Assembly (NCBI RefSeq): GCF_002741055.1
Contig: NZ_CP016809.1
Location: 1,506,001-1,570,000 of the forward strand
Reading direction: 5' to 3'
DNA: 64,000 bases
From: Paenibacillus ihbetae
Lineage (GTDB): Bacteria > Bacillota > Bacilli > Paenibacillales > Paenibacillaceae
Position numbers and translations under genes: made by a program. The first letter of the stretch is position 1. Each line of letters starts with the position of its first letter. Shown here piece by piece: positions 28,262 to 37,922 of this stretch. The notes under the pieces are model-generated. The model was not told where the DNA came from. It saw only the letters and a program-made list of their open reading frames with translations, and ran no database searches.

Positions 28262-28490
28262 GTTCGCTCCTCTCACTCCCGGGAGATCTATGCCGGCGGT
28301 CGTCCCCCTAATCCCGATAGACCATCGGTGGCGCTTCACGCTCCTCACTCCCGAGAGATGGTCGGCGGCGGTTCGTTCCCTAATCCCGGTAGATCGTCGG
28401 TGGCGCTTCATTCTCCGCACTCCCGAGAGATGGCCGGCAGCGGTTATTCTCCTCATTTTCCCAAGAGATTTGGCCGGCGGTTCGCTCTTC
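28262..28490. repeat. 72-base repeats of two about 36-base half units
   Basis: In the rarA upstream gap, TCACTCCCGAGAGAT-type segments begin near 28273, 28345 and 28417, a period of 72. Between them lie related half units (CTAATCCCGATAGACCATCG). Each half unit is followed by a GGCGGCGGTTCG or GGTGGCGCTTCA stretch. Copies are imperfect. Open frames in the area are low-complexity Arg/Ser-rich shadows. Confidence 0.8.
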
Positions 28491-28631
28491 ACGATTCTCA
28501 TCGGAGACAACGTCGGAGCCTGCGATTGTAATATCCATCCTAACGTCTTTAAATTATCCTAAACTTTCTTCTAACTGTGAGCGTTAAATAAGTATATAGA
28601 TGCCATTATTAAGTGGAGAGGGGAAGCAGGC

Positions 28632-28907
28632 ATGAAGATTCAGAACGCCAGACGGAAAATGGTTCATGCGGCCGTCGGAATCGGAACGAGCCTGCTCATC
28701 ATGTGCATTCTTGCCCAGCACAATCAAGTGCTCTTCGAAATCTATGAGCCTGAGGCTCTGACCGAGCACATCCTGGCCGTTAGGATGATGGATATCTTGC
28801 TTACGCTCCAGCTTTTGTGCTCCCTTGCCGTTTTAACCCGCTCTGCATTTCGGGTATGGGAACACAAACAGGAAATCCGCCGGGACGAGGGCGAGTTCTA
28901 CCGGTAA
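28632..28907 (+). CDS. small membrane protein, unknown function
   Basis: 91 residues. Two hydrophobic stretches, about 12-28 (AAVGIGTSLLIMCILAQ) and 50-68 (MMDILLTLQLLCSLAVL), suggest two membrane helices, with a basic N-terminus and an acidic/basic C-terminal tail. GAGGGG lies nine bases before ATG. No family is recognised. It is followed after 26 bases by a 41-codon gene with its own good ribosome binding site, so the two form a small unit. A promoter could not be fixed in the repeat-rich region upstream. Confidence 0.72.
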   Translation: MKIQNARRKMVHAAVGIGTSLLIMCILAQHNQVLFEIYEPEALTEHILAVRMMDILLTLQLLCSLAVLTRSAFRVWEHKQEIRRDEGEFYR

Positions 28908-28933
28908 TCTGATCATGATCGACGGAGGTTGTT

Positions 28934-29059
28934 ATGAAAAGAAATAGAATGCGAGCTGCGATCCTCTCGGGGGTGCTGCTGGCAGCGGCTTCGCTGATCG
29001 TATGGACGCTGCTTCGGTATATCGACCATCTGGGGGAATCGTACCGGATGCTGGGTTAG
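28934..29059 (+). CDS. 41-residue single-pass membrane peptide
   Basis: ATG with GGAGG six bases upstream, 41 codons and TAG. The peptide has a basic start (MKRNRMR), one hydrophobic helix (AAILSGVLLAAASLIVWTLL), then RYIDHLGESYRMLG. It is too short for usual gene finders. It lies 26 bases after the 91-residue membrane protein gene. The strong ribosome binding site, the basic start and the helix argue that it is real. Function unknown. Confidence 0.65.
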   Translation: MKRNRMRAAILSGVLLAAASLIVWTLLRYIDHLGESYRMLG

Positions 29060-29070
29060 ATTACTTATTC

Positions 29071-29232
29071 CTTGCGTTTAATTACGTGTATTGTATGTAT
29101 TGCACGTATTGCGTTTACACCATGTATTGCGTTTATAGCACGTATTGCGTTTATACCGGATTGCGTTTATACCGGATTGCGTTTATACCGGATTGCGTTT
29201 ATAGCACGTATTGCGTTTATACCATGGATTGC
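29071..29232. repeat. tandem ATTGCGTTTA repeats (16 and 18 base units)
   Basis: Seven copies of ATTGCGTTTA are spaced 16 or 18 bases apart, with TACCGG, TAGCACGT or CACCATGT between. An open frame (29002-29424, plus) overlaps the 41-residue gene and is made mostly from these repeats (Tyr, Cys and Val pattern); I regard it as noncoding. Confidence 0.9.
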
Positions 29233-29270
29233 CCTGTATTGAATAGACAATGGACGAATTCCCCGCCGCG

Positions 29271-29324
29271 AAAAAAGCCCCTGAAGAAACGGTACATACA
29301 GCAACCGCTAACTTCAGGGGCTTT
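29271..29324. terminator. bidirectional terminator between repeats and helD
   Basis: AAAGCCCCTGAA pairs with TTCAGGGGCTTT across a loop of about 26 bases. A-rich on the left and T-rich on the right, so it can act both for helD (minus, ending at 29433) and for the small genes on the plus strand. Confidence 0.85.
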
Positions 29325-29432
29325 CCCTGCTCTTCGCATTCATATCTCCACTCGTTGTCATTCCCTAACCAATCGGTCTACTCCCGGCCATGTATCCTTG
29401 TATCACGGGTTCACGCCTAAGTAACCCGGCGT

Positions 29433-31604
29433 TCACGGCCAGCCGATGGCCGTAATATCCGAGGCTTCCGCCGTCACGTAAGAAGGACGCGCTTCCCCGT
29501 GCAGCAGCCACAGCTCATGCAATGCCCGGGTACAGCCGACGTACATCAGCTTGGCATCCCAAGCTTTTTCCGCGTAATGTCCCGCATCTGCATCCGCAAC
29601 GATGACTGCATCGAATTCAAGGCCTTTGGACAAATAGACCGGCAGCACCGAGTATCCGCCCTGATACGTACCTTCGCTGCCGTCGATCAGGTTCAGCTCC
29701 GGCCATGCCGCACGCAGCTCTACGTGAAGCTCTTCCGCCTCGCGCAGCGTCCGCGTCAGAATCGCGACCGTACGATAATCCTTCGCGATCAGAGACTCCA
29801 TCGCCCGCTTTAGGTCCTTCGTCCTTGAGCTGCCGGAACCGTATGGGATCAGGCGCACCGCATCCCCGCTCCGGAATACCGGAACCGCAAGCAGCTCGCT
29901 GCCGACACCCTTTTCCAAAATACCGTTCGCAAATTCAATAATCTCCATCGTCGACCGGTAGCTGCGCGTCAGGGCAAAATAAGCGGTCTCCTCTTCCTTG
30001 AATAAAGAGCTCATTTCCTCCCAGGCATGGACGCCGCGATAGGCATGAATGCCCTGGGACAGATCGCCGAGGATCGTGAAGGAATGTCCCCTGACGAACA
30101 GATCCAGTACGGCCACCTGAAACGGGGAGAAATCCTGCGCCTCGTCGATGACGATATGGTCGAACCGCTGTTCGCCCGTTATATCATGAAGCAGGCAGTG
30201 GAAATACAACAGCGCCGGCAGATCCTCTTCCCGAACGATATTCTGCTTCAGATCCTTCCGCGTTGCCTTGAGCACATCGGCCGGAATTTCTCCGGCCAGC
30301 TCCTCGACCCATGCCCCAGCTGCCTTCGATGCCCCGAACAGCTGTTTATACAGGGCGAGCGGCTCGAATTTCGGCCATCGGTTTGCGTACGCTTTTTCCC
30401 GCTGGGCCGCTTTCTTCTTCCGTTCCTTCATCACCGCCCCGGATGGCGATTTCTTCAGCTCCATTTCGATCCAGCGATGCAGCCGGGCAAGCAGCCGTTC
30501 CTTCCGCTTGGCAAGCGGATAGGGCTTATACTCCTGCTCGAACCACTCGGCGATCGCCTCCCGTTTCAGGACGGCCCCGTCCCAAGGGATGAAATCCTCA
30601 TCCGGAAGCGCATTCTCCTCCATCCGCTCGACAAAGCGGCGGATCAGCCCCATAAGGCGCAATGAGCCCTTGTAGCGGCCGCTGACCTCATCGTTAATAT
30701 CCGGCGTCCCGCGCCCCGGCTCAATTTCGAACCACCGATGAAGCGTCTGCGCATGATCACCCGAGAACAGCTCGATTCCAAGCAGCTCCGCTGCCCAGTC
30801 GCCGAAGGTTCGCTGCTGGATATCGCCAACCCCCAGCTCCGGCAGCACGTCGGATATGTAGTCCAGAAACATCAGGTTCGGTGCAAAAATAATCATCTTT
30901 TCGGCATGGACCTGCTCCTTGTACTGATACAGCAAATAAGCAAGCCGGTGAAGCGCTACCGTGGTTTTTCCGCTCCCTGCAACCCCTTGGATGATCAGCG
31001 CCGTGTTTTTCGCCGCCCGAATAATCTTGTCCTGCTCGGCCTGAATCGTCGAGACGATATCCCGCAGGCGGTTGTCCTTGTTCTCTCCAAGGCGGTAGAC
31101 CAGAAACTCGTCGTTCACGGCCGGACCGCCGCTCTCGCGATTATACGTATCCGATACCCGCTCCAAAATCTGTTTCCGGATGACGACATTGCGCTTGAGA
31201 TATACCAGCCCTTCAATCAAACCCTCCGGCGCCTCGAAGGATGCAGGCTCCGTGCCGCCCGTAAACGAATAAAACAGGCTTGCGACAGGTGCGCGCCAAT
31301 CGATCACCATCGGATGATCCCCAGCCTCTTCCTTATCGAAGCCTACCTTCCCGATATACAGCGGTTTCTTCTCTCCGGTTCCGTTCTCCTGAAAATCCAG
31401 CCTCCCGAAGTATGGCTCGGGCAGACTCTTGGCCAGCGCCTGCCGCTTCTCTTCCCTCCCGGCCTCGAGCACCTGCTCCGTAAAATCATGTCCGGTATAC
31501 ACCGGGATGCTGCGCAGCCGTTCAAGCTGCCGGTCGATCTCGACGATCACCTCGCGAAGCCTTGACTCCTCTTCTTGATAGGCACTTTGAAAAGATTGTG
31601 ACAC
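29433..31604 (-). CDS. helD: HelD-type RNA polymerase recycling motor (UvrD/Rep superfamily)
   Basis: 723 residues from a GTG start with AGGAGG at nine bases. The N-terminal coiled-coil region (about 1-60) is typical of HelD. The helicase domain has Walker A GVAGSGKT (207-214), Walker B VIDEAQDFSP, and late motifs LTRSYRSTMEI and VYLSKGLEFDAVIV. HelD enters the secondary channel of RNA polymerase and releases stalled complexes from DNA. The neighbour is tcdA upstream at a distance of 230 bases; it is a single-gene transcript with a terminator on its 3' side. Confidence 0.93.
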   Translation of the reverse strand: MSQSFQSAYQEEESRLREVIVEIDRQLERLRSIPVYTGHDFTEQVLEAGREEKRQALAKSLPEPYFGRLDFQENGTGEKKPLYIGKVGFDKEEAGDHPMVIDWRAPVASLFYSFTGGTEPASFEAPEGLIEGLVYLKRNVVIRKQILERVSDTYNRESGGPAVNDEFLVYRLGENKDNRLRDIVSTIQAEQDKIIRAAKNTALIIQGVAGSGKTTVALHRLAYLLYQYKEQVHAEKMIIFAPNLMFLDYISDVLPELGVGDIQQRTFGDWAAELLGIELFSGDHAQTLHRWFEIEPGRGTPDINDEVSGRYKGSLRLMGLIRRFVERMEENALPDEDFIPWDGAVLKREAIAEWFEQEYKPYPLAKRKERLLARLHRWIEMELKKSPSGAVMKERKKKAAQREKAYANRWPKFEPLALYKQLFGASKAAGAWVEELAGEIPADVLKATRKDLKQNIVREEDLPALLYFHCLLHDITGEQRFDHIVIDEAQDFSPFQVAVLDLFVRGHSFTILGDLSQGIHAYRGVHAWEEMSSLFKEEETAYFALTRSYRSTMEIIEFANGILEKGVGSELLAVPVFRSGDAVRLIPYGSGSSRTKDLKRAMESLIAKDYRTVAILTRTLREAEELHVELRAAWPELNLIDGSEGTYQGGYSVLPVYLSKGLEFDAVIVADADAGHYAEKAWDAKLMYVGCTRALHELWLLHGEARPSYVTAEASDITAIGWP

Positions 31605-31780
31605 TTTCAGTTACCTCCTAAGAAATCTAATTTTTTCGCATCGAAAAGCCTGGCTTTAGCGAGCCGTGACACAAAAAGGAGTTCTATTGTAACATACCTC
31701 CTGCCGTTATACCAGATCATACCGCTTACATTACACCCTGTTACGTGCTGCGTGATCCGGTCGACGAGATGGCGCTTGCC

Positions 31781-31818
31781 AAAAAAAAGCAGCATCCCGG
31801 CCATGGAATGCTGCTTTT
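31781..31818 (-). terminator. terminator of tcdA
   Basis: AAAAGCAGCAT pairs with ATGCTGCTTTT with an 11-base loop; read on the minus strand a run of eight T follows. It lies 20 bases after the tcdA stop. Confidence 0.9.
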
Positions 31819-31837
31819 GCCTGATCTATTTTTACGG

Positions 31838-32593
31838 TTATACGGTGACGCCGCCCTTTTCCAGCAGCTCTCTTACGGTCACGCTGACCATGATGAGTCC
31901 GGCTACCGGCGGCACGAAAGCATTGCTTGCCGGCGGCTGCTTGGCCTTACGGATTTCCGGCGCATTCTCGGGAACGATCTTCTCCGTTACGTCTTTGCGG
32001 GGCTTCATCGGCTCTTCGAGCGAGAAGACGACCTTGACGCCTTTCTTGATGCCGTCCTTGCGCAGCTTGGTACGGACAACGCGCGCAATCGGATCCATCG
32101 AGGTTTTGGAGATGTCGGCCACCTGGAACTTGGTCGGATCCATTTTGTTGGCAGCCCCCATGCTCGAGATGATCGGAATACCGCGTTTCAGACATTCCTT
32201 GATCAGATGCACCTTGTAAATGATCGTGTCGGAGGCGTCGATCACATAATCGAGCTCATACTTGAACAGCTCTTCATAGGTCTCCTCCGTGTAGAACATG
32301 TTCAGCGCGATCGCTTCGCATTCCGGATTAATGAGCTTCACGCGCTCGACCATCAGATCCGCCTTCTTCTGACCGATGGTCGTCGTCAGGGCGTGGATCT
32401 GACGATTGATGTTCGTAATATCGACGACATCCTTATCGATCAGAATGATGCGGCCGACGCCGGTCCGGGCCAGGGCCTCTACCGCAATGGAGCCGACGCC
32501 TCCGATCCCGAGCACCGCGACCGTGCTGTTCTTCATGATCTCGAGGCCCTCAGGGCCAATGGCTAGTTCCGTCCGGGAAAATTGATGCAGCAT
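31838..32593 (-). CDS. tcdA: tRNA threonylcarbamoyladenosine dehydratase (TcdA/YrvM)
   Basis: 251 residues. A ThiF/E1-like enzyme: the nucleotide loop GIGGVGS is at 29-35, INRQIHAL follows, and VIDASDT is near 117. TcdA cyclises t6A at tRNA position 37 to ct6A, in an ATP-dependent reaction. AAAGGAGG lies 13 bases before ATG, a long spacing. It follows aspS by 37 bases on the same strand, as yrvM follows aspS in B. subtilis, so it may be read from the hisS promoter. Confidence 0.94.
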   Translation of the reverse strand: MLHQFSRTELAIGPEGLEIMKNSTVAVLGIGGVGSIAVEALARTGVGRIILIDKDVVDITNINRQIHALTTTIGQKKADLMVERVKLINPECEAIALNMFYTEETYEELFKYELDYVIDASDTIIYKVHLIKECLKRGIPIISSMGAANKMDPTKFQVADISKTSMDPIARVVRTKLRKDGIKKGVKVVFSLEEPMKPRKDVTEKIVPENAPEIRKAKQPPASNAFVPPVAGLIMVSVTVRELLEKGGVTV

Positions 32594-32629
32594 AATCTAT
32601 GCAAATCCTCCTTTATCGAGACAGACGGC

Positions 32630-34411
32630 TTACTTCTCGTCGCCCGGCTTCTTGGCCAGCTTGATATGCAGCTGCTCCAGCTGTCCGCCGTCCACTTGGG
32701 AAGGAGCGTCCATGAGCAGATCCGTTGCGCTTGCCGTCTTAGGAAACGCGATCGTTTCCCGCAGGTTGTTGCGGCCCGCCAGCAGCATTACAAGACGGTC
32801 GAAGCCAAAGGCGATCCCGCCGTGCGGAGGCGTACCATACTCGAACGCATCAAGCAGGAAGCCGAATTTCTCATGCGCCTCTTCTGGCGAAAGGCCCAGC
32901 GCAGCGAACATTTTTTCTTGAATTTCGCGCTTGTAGATCCGCATCGAACCACCGCCGACTTCATAGCCGTTCAGCACCAGGTCGTACGCTTGAGCGCGCA
33001 CGGCAAGCGGATCCGTGTCCATCAGCTCCAGATCCTCGTCCTTCGGACGGGTGAACGGATGGTGCTCGGCTACATAACGCTTCGCCTCTTCGTCATAGCT
33101 GAGCAGCGGGAAGTCAAGCACCCATGCAAACTTGTATTCGTTGTCGTTAATGAGACCGAGCTGACGTCCGATTTTCAGACGGAGGGCGCCCAGCACATCA
33201 GCTACAACCTTCTTGTTGTCGGCGGAGAACAGCAGCAGGTCGCCTTCCTCGGCGCCGGTGCGCTCGCGTACCGCTTCGATCTCCTGCTCCGTAAAGAATT
33301 TCACGATCGGCCCCTTGAATTCGCCTTCCTTCACTTGGATCCAGGCCAGACCTTTCGCGCCATAACGAGCCGCATACGGTCCCAGGTCGTCAATCTCTTT
33401 ACGAGTCCAGGTGCCGCAGCCTTTCGCGTTCAAGCACTTCACTTCGCCGCCTTTTTCAATGACGGAGGAGAATACTTTTACGCCGCTGTTTGCTACGATG
33501 TCGTTCATCTCAATTAATTCGAGCCCGAACCGAAGGTCTGGCTTATCGGAGCCGTACTTGCCCATCGCTTCGGCATAGCTGATGCGCTGGAACGGAGTCG
33601 CAAGCTCTACGCCGATCGTTTCCTTGAACAATTTCACCATGAGCTGCTCCATCATATTCAAGAGATCGTCGCGCTCCATGAATGACGTTTCGATGTCGAC
33701 CTGAGTGAACTCCGGCTGGCGGTCCGCCCGCAGGTCCTCGTCCCGGAAGCAGCGCGCGATCTGGTAATAACGCTCGACGCCGCTGACCATCAGCAGCTGC
33801 TTGTAGATTTGCGGAGATTGCGGCAGCGCGAAGAATTCGCCTGCATGTACGCGGCTCGGCACGAGGTAATCACGCGCGCCTTCCGGCGTGCTCTTGGTCA
33901 GGATCGGCGTCTCTACATCGACGAAGCCCTCGCCGTCAAGGAAATCGCGGAATACTTTGGCCGCTTTGGAGCGGAGCATGAGCGTCTTCTGCATTTCCGG
34001 ACGACGCAGGTCCAGGTAACGGTATTTCAGGCGCAGCTGCTCGTCAACCTCAACCCCGTCCTCGATGAAGAACGGCGGCGTCTTGGCAGCGTTCAGCACT
34101 TCGATTTCGGTCACTTGAACTTCGATCTCGCCGGTCGGCAGATTTGGATTGAACGTCTCGGGCGCGCGTTTAACGACTTTGCCGGATACGGCAATAACGT
34201 ATTCGCTGCGCACTTTGTCGGCAACCGCCAAAGCCTCGCCGGAGAAATCCGGATTGAATACGACCTGCATAATGCCGCTGCGGTCGCGAAGGTCGATGAA
34301 CAATACGCCCCCCAAGTCGCGGCGGGTCTGTACCCAGCCGTTCAGCGTTACGGTTTCTCCGATGTTCGCGGTCGTCAGCAGACCGCATTGATGTGTCCTT
34401 TTCATCTTCAT
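32630..34411 (-). CDS. aspS: aspartyl-tRNA synthetase
   Basis: 593 residues of the bacterial type. An N-terminal OB fold ([12 protein letters not shown]) binds the anticodon. The class II core has motif 2 ([19 protein letters not shown]) and motif 3 ([13 protein letters not shown]), with the GAD insertion between. It charges tRNA-Asp; whether it also charges tRNA-Asn cannot be told. AAAGGGG lies before ATG. It is downstream of hisS by 41 bases and presumably shares the T-box leader. Confidence 0.97.
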   Translation of the reverse strand: MKMKRTHQCGLLTTANIGETVTLNGWVQTRRDLGGVLFIDLRDRSGIMQVVFNPDFSGEALAVADKVRSEYVIAVSGKVVKRAPETFNPNLPTGEIEVQVTEIEVLNAAKTPPFFIEDGVEVDEQLRLKYRYLDLRRPEMQKTLMLRSKAAKVFRDFLDGEGFVDVETPILTKSTPEGARDYLVPSRVHAGEFFALPQSPQIYKQLLMVSGVERYYQIARCFRDEDLRADRQPEFTQVDIETSFMERDDLLNMMEQLMVKLFKETIGVELATPFQRISYAEAMGKYGSDKPDLRFGLELIEMNDIVANSGVKVFSSVIEKGGEVKCLNAKGCGTWTRKEIDDLGPYAARYGAKGLAWIQVKEGEFKGPIVKFFTEQEIEAVRERTGAEEGDLLLFSADNKKVVADVLGALRLKIGRQLGLINDNEYKFAWVLDFPLLSYDEEAKRYVAEHHPFTRPKDEDLELMDTDPLAVRAQAYDLVLNGYEVGGGSMRIYKREIQEKMFAALGLSPEEAHEKFGFLLDAFEYGTPPHGGIAFGFDRLVMLLAGRNNLRETIAFPKTASATDLLMDAPSQVDGGQLEQLHIKLAKKPGDEK

Positions 34412-34452
34412 ATCATTCCCCTTTAGTATAGTTAGCCGCTGATCGCGGGCGG

Positions 34453-35706
34453 TTAAACAAGTTCTTCAAACAGCTGTTCGAGCTTCACCGTGCGCTGCTC
34501 GCCGCTTTCCATGGATTTCAGCGCGATTTCCCCGCGGGCAAGCTCGTCATCCCCCAATATGGCGGTATAGCGGGCGTTCAGCCGATCGGCGGATTTCATT
34601 TGCGCCTTCATTTTCCGTCCGAGATAGTCCCGTTCCGCGGAAATGCCTCTGCCGCGCAGCTCGTAAATGATCTTCACGATTTCCCGCTCGGCTGCTTCCC
34701 CGAGGGCCACCAGGTACACATCCAGCGGTTTTACGCCCGACAGGTCTACGCTCTGGTGCTCCAGAATCAGCTGAATGCGCTCCAGCCCGATTCCGAAGCC
34801 GATGCCCGGCTGATCCGGTCCGCCGATCTGGTCCACCAATCCGTTAAAGCGTCCGCCTCCGCCGACCGTATCGATAGCGCCGATCCCCTGCGCCTTGAAT
34901 TCGAAGGCGGTATGCGTATAATAATCGAGGCCTCGAACCAGTCTCGGATTAATCTCGTACTCGATGTTCATCGCATCCAGATAGCTTTGCACCTTACCGA
35001 AGTGCAGGCTGCATTCCTCGTCCAAGCTATCCAGGATGGAAGGCGCGTCCGTGAACTTGTCCTGGTCCTTCTTGCAATCCAGCACGCGGAGCGGATTCCG
35101 TTCCATTCGGGATTGGCAGTCCGAACAAAGATTATCCTTCATCGGCTCCAGGTAAGCAAGCAGCCGGCTACGGTAAGCCGCCCGCACCTCCGGCGTACCG
35201 ACGGAGTTAATCTCCGCCTTCACGCCCTGAAGTCCAAGCTCCTTATAAAAGGTGTAGCCCAGCGCGATAACCTCCGCATCCACAGCCGGATCGGCCGTGC
35301 CGAACACTTCGACGCCGAACTGGTGGAACTGCCGGTATCTTCCGGCTTGGGGCCGCTCATAACGGAACATCGGCCCGATGTAATACAGCTTGGTAATATC
35401 GGGCTCGCCATAGAGCTTGTTCTGCACATAGGCCCGTACGACGCCCGCCGTTCCCTCCGGACGAAGGGTCATGCTGCGATCGCCTTTATCCTTGAAGGTA
35501 TACATTTCCTTCTCAACGATATCGGTTGTCTCTCCGACTCCGCGCTCGAATAATTCGGTCTGCTCGAAGATCGGCGTCCGGATCTCGCGGTAATTATATC
35601 TCCGGCACAAATCCCGGGCTTTCTCCTCGATCAGCTGCCATTTCTCAACCGTTCCCGGCAAAATATCCTGCGTGCCGGTCGGTTTCTCAAATTTTTCGTT
35701 TGCCAT
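34453..35706 (-). CDS. hisS: histidyl-tRNA synthetase
   Basis: 417 residues from ATG at 35706 (the ATG at 35712 touches the GGAGGG site). Class II core with [10 protein letters not shown], motif 2 [23 protein letters not shown], and histidine motifs LVRGLDYYT and GGGGRFNGL; a C-terminal anticodon domain follows. It charges tRNA-His. First gene of the hisS-aspS-tcdA unit and controlled by the T-box leader. Confidence 0.97.
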   Translation of the reverse strand: MANEKFEKPTGTQDILPGTVEKWQLIEEKARDLCRRYNYREIRTPIFEQTELFERGVGETTDIVEKEMYTFKDKGDRSMTLRPEGTAGVVRAYVQNKLYGEPDITKLYYIGPMFRYERPQAGRYRQFHQFGVEVFGTADPAVDAEVIALGYTFYKELGLQGVKAEINSVGTPEVRAAYRSRLLAYLEPMKDNLCSDCQSRMERNPLRVLDCKKDQDKFTDAPSILDSLDEECSLHFGKVQSYLDAMNIEYEINPRLVRGLDYYTHTAFEFKAQGIGAIDTVGGGGRFNGLVDQIGGPDQPGIGFGIGLERIQLILEHQSVDLSGVKPLDVYLVALGEAAEREIVKIIYELRGRGISAERDYLGRKMKAQMKSADRLNARYTAILGDDELARGEIALKSMESGEQRTVKLEQLFEELV

Positions 35707-35749
35707 CTTCATCCCTCCACATCCTACTGCTTTTGCCCAAACAATCGCT

Positions 35750-36090
35750 AGAAATTAAAAAATCCCCCGCCCCGCTGTCCATAAGACAACTGGGACGAGA
35801 GATGTTCGTAAACGCAATCACCCGTGGTACCACCCACATTCCGGAACGGCCCGCACAAGCGTACATCATGTACTCCTATGCAATCCTGCATCCGCTTCAA
35901 CCGCGTAACGCCCGGCCGCGCAGAGCGGCTACTGTTCTTGCCACCGGGCTGCCGGTGCGAAGGTTCGCCGTCTGTTCTCGAGGAAGTCATTCGTCCATTC
36001 ATCAAGAGAATCCTTACAGCCAAAGGGATTCCTCTCTGTTCTTGTGGGGATGGAGTACTTGGTCCCGTCATCAAATCCGATATCATGTTA
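35750..36090 (-). promoter_or_regulatory. T-box riboswitch leader of hisS-aspS
   Basis: On the minus strand the T-box sequence GGGTGGTACCACGGG is at about 35823-35837. A terminator stem (GTCCCAGTTGTC with GACAGCGGGGC) and a T-run lie at about 35756-35798. An AGAGAGGAA bulge motif is at about 36020-36030, as in Stem I. The length, near 330 bases, is normal. The amino acid sensed (His, Asp or both) was not fixed; B. subtilis hisS also has a T-box here. A TATACT -10 element lies at about 36093-36098, but I saw no clear -35. Confidence 0.9.
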
Positions 36091-36167
36091 TCAGTATACC
36101 CGAAACATTATATTTTTAGATTCTAATGAACCGCCGAGCTAAAGTCAAGCTGCTTTGTAGAAATAAC

Positions 36168-36208
36168 CCGAAAAAAGAAAAAAACCTACAGGCCAAATGC
36201 CGTAGGTC
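36168..36208 (-). terminator. terminator downstream of the 36395 gene
   Basis: On the minus strand ACCTACGGC pairs with GCCTGTAGGT, followed by a run of T. It stands about 190 bases after the gene ending at 36395 and before the T-box promoter. The sequence between shows no gene. Confidence 0.82.
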
Positions 36209-36394
36209 CAAAACATATATTATATAAAAAAGGGGGTCATGCTGTTATTATAAGCATCTTATATTAAAGAAAGATTGAACAAACATTACAGTTATATTAC
36301 AAGCAGGAAAACGCTTTAAAATGATGTCGGGTCTCGTCATAATCTCAGATGGTCTTCCGCTCTCGGATCCGGACATTCCTGACCCGTCCCGTAA

Positions 36395-36847
36395 TCAATC
36401 GAAACGTTCGACGTAGGCGTGGTTTGCCCGAAGCGCGTGGACAATCGCGTCGTAATCCTCGTCTCTTACCTTAACGGACAACGCATACTTCAAATCCCCG
36501 TAGTCCCTGTCCGTCACGTCCGCTTCCCGCCACCGGTCGGAACGGTCTCCGTCGCCGTCCGCGCGGTCCTCCGCGAGATCTCCGGTCAGCGCCCTGTCCC
36601 CTCCGATAACGACGCCGGGTGCCCCGATGACGCCGCCGGGTGCGGCCGCAGTACCGGTTCCCATCGTCGCGCCGGCGGTGCCTGAGTTGTTCCAAGGCAC
36701 TAGCGGCACCAGAATATTTGTCCAGCTGCGGATCGGGTCTTGAAGCTGACCCACCTCAAGCTGCTCGGTGTGGTAGGTCAGCAGCGTCGTTCTGGCACCT
36801 TCTGCTTCATCTTCGGTCCTGAAATAAGCTTGAATTTGTTTCGACAT
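36395..36847 (-). CDS. hypothetical protein with Gly-rich linker
   Basis: 150 residues from ATG at 36847, placed seven bases after AAGGAGG (the ATG at 36853 touches that site). The N-terminal part (KQIQAYFRTEDEAEGARTTLLTY) and the C-terminal part (LKYALSVKVRDEDYDAIVHAL) look like two small alpha/beta units. A Gly/Ala-rich stretch (about 65-90) and an Asp/Arg-rich stretch (95-120) link them. It resembles proteins that regulate stress responses or envelope permeability in Bacillales only in general shape; I do not assign a function. It lies next to a DJ-1/PfpI-type gene on the same strand. Confidence 0.8.
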   Translation of the reverse strand: MSKQIQAYFRTEDEAEGARTTLLTYHTEQLEVGQLQDPIRSWTNILVPLVPWNNSGTAGATMGTGTAAAPGGVIGAPGVVIGGDRALTGDLAEDRADGDGDRSDRWREADVTDRDYGDLKYALSVKVRDEDYDAIVHALRANHAYVERFD

Positions 36848-36924
36848 GTCCATTCCTCCTTTTTTCAAAAGCTATCGTTTTGAAAAGACTGGCCTTGCAT
36901 GGAAAAACTGCCTTTACTGCCGGA

Positions 36925-37431
36925 TCAGAGCGCCTTCAGCAGCTCGCGAACAAAGGCCGGCTCGTCCTTCGGCGTGCGGGACGTAATGAAATTTCGGTCC
37001 ACTACAACCTCTTCATCCTTGAACTGCGCACCGGCGTTCACCATGTCGTCCTGAAGCGGCGGATACGATGTGATCGTTCGGCCCTTCAGCAGATCGGCGC
37101 TTGCCAGAATTTGCGGTCCGTGACAGATGGCGGCAATCGGCTTGCCCGCACGGTCTGCCGCTGTGACAAACTGCAATATATGGGAATCCAGACGTAAATT
37201 CTCCGGTGAAGAGCCGCCTGGAATAACCACCGCATCATAATCCTCTATTTTAGCATCGGCAATTGCTTTATCCGTCGTGTACGAAGCCTTACCTTGCTTG
37301 CCTTTCACTTCCTGACCCTGCTTCAAGCCGATTATCTCCGCCTCATGCCCAGCTTCCTTTACGGCGTCATAAGGGGTCTTCATCTCGGAATCCTCGAACT
37401 GATCTGCTAGCAGAAATGCAACCTTGCTCAT
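36925..37431 (-). CDS. DJ-1/PfpI family protein (YfkM-like)
   Basis: 168 residues. The nucleophile elbow AAICHGPQ carries C103, H104 follows, and the conserved acidic site is QFEDSE near 11-16. Such proteins act as general stress proteins, with glyoxalase or deglycase activity reported for some; the catalytic activity here is not known. AAAGGAG lies before ATG. It precedes the 36395 gene by about 80 bases on the same strand and may be co-transcribed. Confidence 0.92.
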   Translation of the reverse strand: MSKVAFLLADQFEDSEMKTPYDAVKEAGHEAEIIGLKQGQEVKGKQGKASYTTDKAIADAKIEDYDAVVIPGGSSPENLRLDSHILQFVTAADRAGKPIAAICHGPQILASADLLKGRTITSYPPLQDDMVNAGAQFKDEEVVVDRNFITSRTPKDEPAFVRELLKAL

Positions 37432-37577
37432 CTGGCATGTCTCCTTTCACGATTGGTCCTCGATTTGTTATTACCCTGTCGCGCTTCTTTTATAACAACG
37501 AACTTCCGAAGGGCAGTAGAGGGCCGACCGACCTTGACTTGACACGCAATGCTTGCATTAAGCATGGCTTCCAACCT

Positions 37578-37606
37578 AAAAAAGCCCGGAGCACGACCTC
37601 CGGACC
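37578..37606 (-). terminator. terminator downstream of small gene 37648
   Basis: On the minus strand CCGGAG-GTCGTG-CTCCGG is followed by GC and six T. The nearest open frame ending upstream is the small gene at 37648-37815, so its presence supports a transcript there. Confidence 0.85.
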
Positions 37607-37647
37607 TTCTAAAACCTTATTCCTAAGTTCCCTATTCCATAAAGGGG

Positions 37648-37815
37648 CTACGATCTCGGCAGCAGCCTTCGGTACTGCCCCTTCATTGCCAGCGCCAGCA
37701 CAGGATCATCCGGCGCCGCCGATAGCCGCTCCACTCCCGTGCTCTCTCTGATGCCGCTCGACGGCTCACATGCTTTCAACCCGCTGCAAAGGGAAGACTT
37801 GGGGGATTGACGCAT
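37648..37815 (-). CDS. possible small protein, 55 residues
   Basis: ATG at 37815, with AAGGAG 11 bases upstream (a second ATG at 37824 is closer). The product is hydrophilic with two cysteines (SSLCSGLKACEPSSG) and a C-terminal Arg pair. No family is recognised. A terminator follows. Frame use looks plausible, but the evidence is weak. Confidence 0.4.
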   Translation of the reverse strand: MRQSPKSSLCSGLKACEPSSGIRESTGVERLSAAPDDPVLALAMKGQYRRLLPRS

Positions 37816-37922
37816 CGGTCGCATCACTCCTTCATTCGCTTGGTAGTGCAAGCAGAACAATTACCCCCACAGGTTGCCCAAAAATTTCGGGATCATGCAC
37901 GAAAGGCCATCATAACTGATGG

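Noticed and set aside
29002..29424. 140-codon open frame with Tyr/Cys repeats
   Set aside because: It is formed by the tandem repeats, overlaps the 41-codon gene in another frame and passes through a terminator.
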